Source: Gulosibacter sediminis | GTDB lineage: Bacteria > Actinomycetota > Actinomycetes > Actinomycetales > Microbacteriaceae | Direction of reading: 5' to 3' | Assembly: GCF_023370115.1 (NCBI RefSeq) | Contig: NZ_CP097160.1 | Location: forward strand, 124,001 to 188,000 | DNA: 64,000 nucleotides | Part shown: in pieces, positions 46,694 to 53,897 of the stretch | Layout: each line of letters begins with the position of its first letter | Position numbering within the stretch: position 1 is the stretch's first letter | Position numbers and translations under genes: made by a program | Notes under the pieces: model-generated | What the model was told of the DNA's origin: nothing | Seen by the model: the letters and a program-made list of their open reading frames with translations, nothing else | The model's database searches: none

Positions 46694-48544
46694 TTAGCGC
46701 TCGCGGCGCGGCCCGACCGCGCGCAGGGCGCCGAGGATCGCGACGAGGTCGACGACCTCCTGCAGCCACGCCCCGGCGAGGGCGGGCAGCAGGCCGAACG
46801 CGGCGACGAGCATGAGCCCGACGCTGATGATGATGCCGAGCCACACGCTCTGCAGGGCGATTCGCACGGTGTCCTGGCCGATGCGCACCGCGTGTGCGAC
46901 GCCCGCCAGCGAGTCGAAGCGGTTCACCACATCCGCCGACTCGCTCGCTGCGGTCGCGCCGCGCGCGCCCATCGCGAAGCCAATGTCGGCGGCCGCGAGT
47001 ACCGGCGCGTCGTTGAGGCCGTCGCCGACCATGATCAGCGGCCGCGGCTCGACGCCGGCGACGATCTCGACCTTGTCGCGCGGCCGGCACTCGGCGTGCA
47101 CCTCGTCGATGCCGAGGCTCGCGGCGATGGGCTCGGCCGTGGCGGCGATGTCGCCGGTCACCATGAGCCGTCGCTCGACGCCGAGGGATGCGAGGCTCGC
47201 GACGGTCTCGGCCGATTCGGGCCGCACCTGGTCGCGCATAACGAGGGTGCCGACGACCGCGTCGTCGAGGGTGACGTAGATCGCGAGCTCGCCCGAGCCC
47301 AGCGCCGCGTTCTTGAGCGCGGGCGCGAACGAGCGCACCCACGCCGGCTTGCCGACGCGCACGGTGCCGCGCCACGGCGCATCCTCGGCGAGAGTGGCGG
47401 CGACGCCGTTGGTGGCGACCTCCTCGGCCTGCGAGATGTTCGCGAGCTCGAGTCCGCGCTCGGTGGCAGCGGCGATGACGCCGCCCGCGAGCACGTGCGA
47501 CGAGTAGACCTCGGCCGATGCCGCGAGGCGCAGCACGTCGTCGGCGCTGAAGCCGGGAGCCGCGTCGATGCGCTCGAGCGAGGGGCGCCCGCTCGTGAGC
47601 GTGCCGGTCTTGTCGAACGCGACAGATTTCGCGCGGGCGAGCTGCTCGAGGGTGTCGCCGCCCTTGACGATGAGGCCGAAGCGCGCGGCGCGGCTCATGC
47701 CACCGAGGAACGCGACCGGCGCCGCGATGAGCAGGGGGCACGGCGTCGCGACGACGAGCACCTCGGCGAAGCGCACCGGGTCGCCCGAGACGGCCCAGGC
47801 GATGCCGGCGATGACGAGCGCGAGGATCGTGAACGGCACGGCGTAGCGGTCGGCGAGGCGCACGACCTTCGACTTGCTCTGCGAGGCCTCCTCGACGAGC
47901 TGCACGATCTGCTGGAATTCGCTGTCTCGCGCGAGGGCGACCGCGCGCATCCGCACCGCGACCGAGCCGTTGACCGCGCCGCTCGAGACGCGCTCGCGGG
48001 CCGCCCGGGTGACGGGCAGGCTCTCGCCGGTGAGCGAGGACTCGTCGAAGACGGCTCGGTCGTCGAGTAGCACCGCGTCGACCGGCACGAGCGCGCCGGG
48101 GCGCACGAGCAGTTCGTCGTCGATCTCGATGTCGTCGACCGGGAGCTCTTCGGCGGTGCCATCGGGTCGGATGCGCACCGCCGTCTGCGGGGCCCGCTGG
48201 AGCAGCGCGGTGAGCTCGTGCTTCGAGCGGTTCGAGGCGTAGTCCTCGAGCGCGGCGCCGCCCGTGAGCATGAGCACGACGATGAGCGCGGCCCAAACCT
48301 CGCCCACGAGCACGGCGGCCGTGATCGACGTGACCGCGAGGATGTCGAGGCCCGCGTGGCCGCGCAGCAGCTCGCGCACCATGCCGACGGCCTCCCACGC
48401 CGCGATCGCGATGGCGTACGTGCCGACGAGCGACGGAGCGATGCCGCTCGCCGGGGTCGCGAGCAACGTCAAGCCGACGATGCCGACCACGATGGTCGCG
48501 GCGACCAGTGGATAGGAGCTGAGGGCGGAGCGGACATTGTTCAT
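46694..48544 (-). CDS. Heavy-metal translocating P1B-type ATPase
   Basis: A 616-residue metal pump without an N-terminal metal-binding domain. About six helices are visible; the transport helix carries VVATPCPLLIAAPVAFLGG, followed by SVAFDKTGTLTSGRP (phosphorylated Asp, about 315) and IMVGDGLNDAPVLAAADIG. The TPCP motif differs from the CPC of copper and zinc pumps and recalls the P1B-5 group linked to nickel or iron, so the metal is uncertain. TACGAT at 48559-48554 lies nine bases before the ATG. No ArsR or MerR regulator is adjacent. Confidence 0.9.
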   Translation of the reverse strand: MNNVRSALSSYPLVAATIVVGIVGLTLLATPASGIAPSLVGTYAIAIAAWEAVGMVRELLRGHAGLDILAVTSITAAVLVGEVWAALIVVLMLTGGAALEDYASNRSKHELTALLQRAPQTAVRIRPDGTAEELPVDDIEIDDELLVRPGALVPVDAVLLDDRAVFDESSLTGESLPVTRAARERVSSGAVNGSVAVRMRAVALARDSEFQQIVQLVEEASQSKSKVVRLADRYAVPFTILALVIAGIAWAVSGDPVRFAEVLVVATPCPLLIAAPVAFLGGMSRAARFGLIVKGGDTLEQLARAKSVAFDKTGTLTSGRPSLERIDAAPGFSADDVLRLAASAEVYSSHVLAGGVIAAATERGLELANISQAEEVATNGVAATLAEDAPWRGTVRVGKPAWVRSFAPALKNAALGSGELAIYVTLDDAVVGTLVMRDQVRPESAETVASLASLGVERRLMVTGDIAATAEPIAASLGIDEVHAECRPRDKVEIVAGVEPRPLIMVGDGLNDAPVLAAADIGFAMGARGATAASESADVVNRFDSLAGVAHAVRIGQDTVRIALQSVWLGIIISVGLMLVAAFGLLPALAGAWLQEVVDLVAILGALRAVGPRRER

Positions 48545-48655
48545 GTCTTAATTATCGTAAAAATCCCTGGTCAGCGCTAGGAATGGAAGGCTTACCTCAG
48601 TCGCTCTTGCCGGTGTTGCGCGGGTGGCGAGGTCGGCCGCGCGTACGCTCGTTGG

Positions 48656-49363
48656 GTGACCACCGACGCCGCGCCAGAACCCGCCCCGAAGCCGGGCATC
48701 GTCTACTACGTCGGGCGGGCCGTGCTGCGGCCGTTGCTGTGGCTCGCGTATCGGCCGCGGGTGCGCGGGCGGGCGAACGTGCCGAAGCAGGGGCCGGTGC
48801 TGCTGGCGAGCAATCACCAGTCGGCGTGGGACACGATTTTGATTCCGGTTTCGGCGCCGCGGCCGGTGCAGTTCTTGACGAAGTCGGCGCTGTTCACGGG
48901 GTCGGGGCTTAAGGGCAAACTCGGCCGCTGGTTCTTCACCTCGATCGGCGGCGTACCCGTCGTGCGTGCCGCGGGGCGCGACGCGCGGGCGGCGCTCGAC
49001 GCGGGCAGCCGCATCCTGCAGGCCGGCAGCGCGTTTTGCGTGTTTCCGGAGGGTACGCGATCGCGCGACGGCCGCCTGCACAAGGGGCACAGCGGCGCCG
49101 CCTGGATGGCGCTCGACACGAACGCGCAGGTCGTGCCGGTCGGCATCCTCGGCGCCGACGGGATGCGCGCCTTTCGCCACTTCGGCCGCTCGCGCCACGT
49201 CGAGGTGCGCTTCGGCGCGCCCCTCGACCTCAGCGACCTCGCCGCACTGCCCGGCGGCCGCGCCCGCACCGAGGCGACCGAACGCATCATGGCCGCGATC
49301 GCGCAGCTCACGGGGCAAGAACGCTCGGATGCGGTGAACGCGACCTCGCGCGACGCCCGGTAG
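48656..49363 (+). CDS. plsC: 1-acyl-sn-glycerol-3-phosphate acyltransferase
   Basis: A 235-residue PlsC-type enzyme making phosphatidic acid at the membrane. ASNHQSAWDTI contains the HX4D catalytic pair (about residue 61) and FPEGTRSRDGRLHKGHSGAA (about 135) is the substrate-binding motif III, followed by VPVGILG. TACGCT at 48644-48649 ends six bases before the GTG start, so it is probably leaderless. Monocistronic. Confidence 0.92.
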   Translation: MTTDAAPEPAPKPGIVYYVGRAVLRPLLWLAYRPRVRGRANVPKQGPVLLASNHQSAWDTILIPVSAPRPVQFLTKSALFTGSGLKGKLGRWFFTSIGGVPVVRAAGRDARAALDAGSRILQAGSAFCVFPEGTRSRDGRLHKGHSGAAWMALDTNAQVVPVGILGADGMRAFRHFGRSRHVEVRFGAPLDLSDLAALPGGRARTEATERIMAAIAQLTGQERSDAVNATSRDAR

Positions 49364-49412
49364 CGCTGGGCGGCCGCGCCGCGCATCCATGCCACTGCGC
49401 GCTCGCGGCGGG

Positions 49413-49853
49413 CTACTTGCCGACGGCCTTGCGGATGAGGGCGCGCAGCTGCTGCTCGATCTCGTCGTCGATCTCGAGGGCCGCGTACGAGGTCGGCCAG
49501 AACTTGCCGTCGTCGAGCTGGGCGTTCTGCTGAAAGCCGATGGTCGGGTAGCGAGTGTTGAACTTCGACGCCGGCTGCAGAAACACGAGCACATCGCCGT
49601 CGTCGGCGTACGACGGGAAGCCGTACCAAGTCTTCGGGTCGAGCTCGGGCGCCTCTTCGCTCACGATGACGTGCAGCCGCTCGGCGACCTGCTTGTCGGC
49701 GCCGGTCAGCCCGTTGATCGCGTCGAGGCAGGCCTGATACTCGCGCTCACGCTTCGCCGCGCCCTTCACGCCCTTCTGCGCGCGGAGCTCCTCGGCGCGC
49801 TGCTTCATTGCAGCGCGTTCGGCTTCGCTGAATCCCGATTCGTTGTTGGCCAT
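49413..49853 (-). CDS. DUF1801-like protein
   Basis: A 146-residue protein starting at the ATG at 49853, six bases after GGAG. After a charged helical region it has ETWYGFPSY-like KTWYGFPSYADDGDVLVFLQPASKF and YPTIGFQ, resembling the DUF1801/YdhG fold (related to frataxin-like iron chaperones by structure). The biochemical role is unknown. Convergent with plsC. Confidence 0.7.
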   Translation of the reverse strand: MANNESGFSEAERAAMKQRAEELRAQKGVKGAAKREREYQACLDAINGLTGADKQVAERLHVIVSEEAPELDPKTWYGFPSYADDGDVLVFLQPASKFNTRYPTIGFQQNAQLDDGKFWPTSYAALEIDDEIEQQLRALIRKAVGK

Positions 49854-50018
49854 GACTGACTCCTTCGTCGTGCGGAACCCCGAGATTGTCGCACCCGGCG
49901 CTGGGGTGAGCCCGCGCATCCGGCTGGGTTGCGCATCCGGTATGACGACGCCCGTCGGGAAGCGGCAAAGCGCGCGGAAATCAGGGACACTAGGACTCGT
50001 ACTTAGGAGGGGGTGCGC

Positions 50019-51035
50019 ATGACTGAGCCAACCGCAGACGATTCGCAGCGGCTGACGAGTCGCGCGCCTGCCGAAGCGCCCAGCTCGGATGCGCCGGTCG
50101 AGACCTCCGCGCAGGCAACGGATGCGGTCGGGTCACCCGCCGCCGGCGATGCTCCCGAGGCTGCGGCTCCCGTCGAATCGGCTGAGGCTGCCGAGCCCGC
50201 CGACGCTGTCGAGGCCGCCGCGACGGCTGAGTCCGAGGACGACCCTGCAGCTGTCGAGGCCGCCGAGGCTGCTGTAGCTGCGCCGGACGCTGAGCCGACC
50301 GAAGCGGCCGAACCAGCCAAGTCATCGACGTCGTCGACGCGGGCGACCACCGCATCCGGCAAGAACAAGGTCATCGCGGCGGGGGATCTCGCGAGCAGCG
50401 GTCCCTCGGTGGAGGAGGGCATCACGATCGCCCAGGCGGCGGCGCGGCTCGAGATGAAGAACCACATCCTCATGGACATCCTCGGTTCGGGCGGCGAGTT
50501 CTCGCGCAAGCGCTACCTGCGCGAGGCGATGCAGATCCTCACCGATCTCGCCGACGAGAGCGACAACGAGGTGGCTTACCTCGACCAGATGATCAAGCGC
50601 GCCCGCAGCCTCGGCTTCAAGTCGACGGGCATGCACGATTACCGCCGCGGCGACATCGCGAATCTCAAGCACCGCAAGGAGAACGCCGAGACGGTCGCGG
50701 CCGACCTGCGGCGCCGCTCGACCGATGAAGGCACGCTGAACACCCTCGTCACGGTCTCGCAGCAGGCCGCGTGGCGCGAGGTCGCGCGCAATATCGAGTT
50801 CAACCTCGACTCGGAGTTCGCGCAGGTGCCCGTCGGCGTCGATGAGCCGGGGGAGCGGGCCGACCGCATCTCCGAGGTGATCCGCCTCGACCTGCCGCGC
50901 CTCGAACGCGATCAGAAGCGCCTGCAGCGACGCGCCCGCGCCGAAGCTGCCGAGGCCGAACGCAAGGAAGCCGCCGCGGCCAAGCCGCGACCCAAGGGCC
51001 TGCGCGGCCTCCTCAAGGGACTCCGCCGCCGATAA
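50019..51035 (+). CDS. Hypothetical protein with acidic Ala-rich N-terminus
   Basis: A 338-residue protein starting eight bases after AGGAGG. Residues 1-105 are a low-complexity Ala/Glu/Pro/Asp tract; residues about 125-300 are helical and charged (ITIAQAAARLEMKNHILMDI..., then LKHRKENAETVAADLRRRS); the end is basic (KPRPKGLRGLLKGLRRR). It resembles a conserved actinobacterial family of unknown role that is sometimes mislabelled asparagine synthase; no synthase or glutaminase motif is present. Confidence 0.65.
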   Translation: MTEPTADDSQRLTSRAPAEAPSSDAPVETSAQATDAVGSPAAGDAPEAAAPVESAEAAEPADAVEAAATAESEDDPAAVEAAEAAVAAPDAEPTEAAEPAKSSTSSTRATTASGKNKVIAAGDLASSGPSVEEGITIAQAAARLEMKNHILMDILGSGGEFSRKRYLREAMQILTDLADESDNEVAYLDQMIKRARSLGFKSTGMHDYRRGDIANLKHRKENAETVAADLRRRSTDEGTLNTLVTVSQQAAWREVARNIEFNLDSEFAQVPVGVDEPGERADRISEVIRLDLPRLERDQKRLQRRARAEAAEAERKEAAAAKPRPKGLRGLLKGLRRR

Positions 51036-51059
51036 CCCACCCCGCCTCGCCCACAAGTC

Positions 51060-51128
51060 ATGGGTGTCGCGGTTGGTCCCATCTGGCCCCGTTTTCGTGG
51101 CGAGAATGGGATCAACCGCAACACCTAT
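51060..51128. repeat. 69-bp intergenic inverted repeat
   Basis: Arms of 23 bases at 51060-51082 and 51106-51128 match with three mismatches (GGTGT, GCGGTTG and TCCCAT are exact) and flank a 23-base centre. The element lies between the end of the preceding gene and the DinB-like gene. It could be a small mobile palindrome or a hairpin affecting expression. Confidence 0.8.
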
Positions 51129-51182
51129 GGATGCTTGGGAGCGGTCAGCGGCCCGGCGTGCACCGAGAGTAGGGTGGCGCGC

Positions 51183-51680
51183 ATGAACGGCACCGAAGTA
51201 CTCCGCGACCTCGCCACCCGACCCCGCGACGCGCTGCTCGAATTCCGCACGAAACTCAGCGACGAGGCGCTCAACTCGCACCCCGCCGGCCACGACAACT
51301 CGCCCGCCTGGCTCATCTGGCACGCCGGCCGCGAGATCGACGCGCAGCTCGCGCCGCTCGCAGGCACGGATGAGGTCTGGCCGCGGTTCCGTGAGCAGCT
51401 CGCGCTCGGCGCACTCGGCGACACGAGCGGCTACGGACAGACGCCCGAGCAGGCACGCAGCATCGTCGTCCACGACGCCTCGCCGCTGCTCGACTACTTC
51501 GTGGCGACGACGGATGCGCTGCTCGCCTACCTCGGCACGCTCAGCGACGCGGACCTCGACGACGTCATCGACACGAACTGGAACCCGCCGGTGACCCGCG
51601 GCGCGCGCCTCGTCAGCATCATCGACGACGCGGCGCAGCACATCGGCCAGGCCGCGTACGCGGTCGGCACGCAGAGCTAG
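51183..51680 (+). CDS. DinB-like / DUF664 family protein
   Basis: A 165-residue four-helix protein of the DinB/maleylpyruvate-isomerase-like superfamily. The metal histidines are probably in LIWHAGREID (about 47) and DDAAQHIGQAAYA (about 155). Such proteins include mycothiol- or bacillithiol-dependent transferases; the thiol here would be mycothiol. TAGGGT at 51170-51175 ends seven bases before the ATG. Its stop shares a CTAG with the convergent kinase-like gene. Confidence 0.8.
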   Translation: MNGTEVLRDLATRPRDALLEFRTKLSDEALNSHPAGHDNSPAWLIWHAGREIDAQLAPLAGTDEVWPRFREQLALGALGDTSGYGQTPEQARSIVVHDASPLLDYFVATTDALLAYLGTLSDADLDDVIDTNWNPPVTRGARLVSIIDDAAQHIGQAAYAVGTQS

Positions 51681-53392
51681 CTAGCCGACTCCGGCCGCGC
51701 TCGCGGCAGCCAGACCGTCATGGTCGTGCCGACGCCGACTTCGGAGGTCGCGCGAATCGTGCCGCCGTGTGCCGTGACGATCCGGTCGACGATCGAGAGG
51801 CCGACGCCGGTGCCCCGCTCGCCGCCATCGCCCGACTGACTTCCCCTGAGAAAGGGCACGAACAGCTGCGACAGCTCATCGGGCGGCATGCCGGGCCCGT
51901 GATCGACCACGCGCAGCGTCACCCCCGTCGGGTTGCCTTCAAGCCGCACCTCGGCCAGGCCCTGCTCGCCGCCGTACTGAATCGCGTTGCTCAGCAGCGC
52001 ATCGAGCACCTGCGCGATGCGCTGCTTGTCGGCGACGACGAGCAGCTCGTCGGGCGCAACCAGTCGCAGCTTCGTACCGCGCAGCGCCGCGGCGGTGCGC
52101 AGCGACTCCATGACCCGCCGCGAGAATCCGACGAGCTCAAACTCGCGCCGCGAAATGTGCAGCTGCCCTCGCCGCGTTTGTTGCTCGAGCAGCAGGTCGT
52201 CGATGAGCTTGAGCACCTGCTCGGCATTGCGCTGCACCACGTCGAGGTAGTTCGGCACGGGGGTCTCGCGCACCGCCCCCGAAAGCTCGTCGTGCGTCAT
52301 GCTCGCGGTGGCCTCGCGCAGCTGCTCGACCTCGTCCTGCGTGATGTCGACGTACCCGAGAATCGAATTGAGCGGCGCCCGCACCTCGCTCGAGAGCCCT
52401 GCAACGAACTCGTCGCGCTGCCGCAGCAGCTGCTGCATCGCGGTGACGTCGGCCGCGACCACGATGAGGTGCCCCTGCAACTGGCCCTCATCACGCAACG
52501 GGTAGGCGCTCACCGAGAACGCCTTCTGCGGCCCGGTCGGTTCGCCGACGAGGATGAGCTGGTTGCGCACCGTCTCGCCGCGCATGGCCCGGCGGATGGG
52601 GTTTTGGCTCAGCTTGTAGGGCGTCACGCCGTCGGGCATGTAGCCGCCGATGCTTGCGATCGCGCGCAGGCTGCCGTCGGTGTTGGTCGCGTACTGCTTG
52701 ATCAGCCGGTCGCCCGCCTCGTTGCGCACGATCGTCTCACCCGAGGAGTCGAGGAGGTTGACGGCGACGTCGATGTTGTTCAGCGTGCGACGCAGCAGCT
52801 CGCGCGAATGCTGACTCTCCTCGGTGAGCCGCGACTGCTCGGTGAGCAAGGCGCGCAGCCGTGCATCCATGCCGAGCAGCAGGCCGCCGACCACGAGCAC
52901 GGTGAGCGGCAGCACCGCGACGACGATGAGCTGCGCCGGGTCGAAGCCGAAGGTCGACGCGAACACCGACGGGATGGTGATCGAGCAGATCACCAGCACC
53001 ACCGAGGCCCACAGCCCGCGCCACTTGTATGTGAGCATGAGCCAGGTCGCGGGGAAGAACACGAGCGGCGAGAGCGCGGCTCCCTCTGGCAGGGCACCGA
53101 AGCGGCTCAGGCCGAGGGCGATGAAGTCGAGCAGCGCGATGACGAGCACGCTCTGCGCAGCTCGCGGCAGCTTCCACTCGAAAACCGCGAGCAGGGTCGC
53201 GAGCCCTAGCAGCACGACGCCGACCGCCATGCACGCCACGCTGTTGCGCGAATCACCGTCGAGAAAATACGCGATGTCGGCGATGAGTAGCACGAGGGCG
53301 AACGCCCCCTGCGTCGCGATCGCGAACGGCCGAGGCTTCGCGGCAACGAACCCGTCGTGGAAGAACGCCGACACGGCGTCGCGGATGCTCAT
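51677..53392 (-). CDS. PAS-type sensor histidine kinase homologue without H-box histidine
   Basis: A 571-residue protein with five to six N-terminal helices (about 25-180), a PAS-like domain (about 210-320), a dimerisation helix pair and a C-terminal ATPase domain. The ATPase boxes look intact: ALLSNAIQYG (N), VVDHGPGMPPD (G1), GTGVGLSIVDRIVTAHGG (G2). The H-box, normally SHELRTPL, reads SSEVRAPLN, so the phospho-acceptor is Ser335 (AGC at 52390-52388). It probably cannot autophosphorylate in the usual way. No response regulator is adjacent; it is divergent from three LuxR-type genes, with 505 bases between. Confidence 0.85.
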   Translation of the reverse strand: MSIRDAVSAFFHDGFVAAKPRPFAIATQGAFALVLLIADIAYFLDGDSRNSVACMAVGVVLLGLATLLAVFEWKLPRAAQSVLVIALLDFIALGLSRFGALPEGAALSPLVFFPATWLMLTYKWRGLWASVVLVICSITIPSVFASTFGFDPAQLIVVAVLPLTVLVVGGLLLGMDARLRALLTEQSRLTEESQHSRELLRRTLNNIDVAVNLLDSSGETIVRNEAGDRLIKQYATNTDGSLRAIASIGGYMPDGVTPYKLSQNPIRRAMRGETVRNQLILVGEPTGPQKAFSVSAYPLRDEGQLQGHLIVVAADVTAMQQLLRQRDEFVAGLSSEVRAPLNSILGYVDITQDEVEQLREATASMTHDELSGAVRETPVPNYLDVVQRNAEQVLKLIDDLLLEQQTRRGQLHISRREFELVGFSRRVMESLRTAAALRGTKLRLVAPDELLVVADKQRIAQVLDALLSNAIQYGGEQGLAEVRLEGNPTGVTLRVVDHGPGMPPDELSQLFVPFLRGSQSGDGGERGTGVGLSIVDRIVTAHGGTIRATSEVGVGTTMTVWLPRARPESAS

Positions 53393-53897
53393 GACGGGTT
53401 TTCGGGGGAAGGGTCGAACAAGGGTGGCGCTCCGTAGTCTCGCTCTCGGCGCCGGGGTCGGCGTGAGTGGTTTTGCGACGCGTACCAACAATCCCGCGAA
53501 CGGGGCGTTGAACGCCAGTCAATCTTTGTTTTTTGTGCGCACGCTCGGGCAAGTGCTAAAGCATGCAAATTAAATCGATTAATAACGCTGCGCTGATCGG
53601 GGGTTCCGCTCGGATCATATGCGGCTTCATCGTGAAATGAGGCCTTTCGGTGGGGTGATCGGTAGGGGTGAAGTACATGTCGTACGCATAGATATCCCGA
53701 GAGGGTGGGGAGATAGTGGTACCGGGCTTAGACGAGGGCCCGACGGGGGAGGAACACCCAGCTGACGAACTCGTCACGTAGGCGAGCCGAGAAAACTTGC
53801 CTTCGAGCTTGAACTCAACAACGACGGTTGGCTCGGTGCACTCCGGGCCTGAAGTAGGAGATGACCAACGCTGGTCTGACACCTCCAGGGACGTGAA
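53393..53897. other. Divergent intergenic region of the kinase-like and LuxR genes
   Basis: 505 bases without a convincing gene and with more A+T than its surroundings. GGGGTGATC and GGGGTGAAG at 53652 and 53665 and a clustered set of AT-rich hexamers (53570-53700) are the only notable elements. A 108-codon leftward frame inside it has no ribosome site and an unlikely composition. Confidence 0.5.

Noticed and set aside
53556-53882. A 108-codon leftward frame upstream of the kinase-like gene
   Set aside because: No plausible start signal or family; lies in the AT-richer regulatory gap and has non-coding-like composition.
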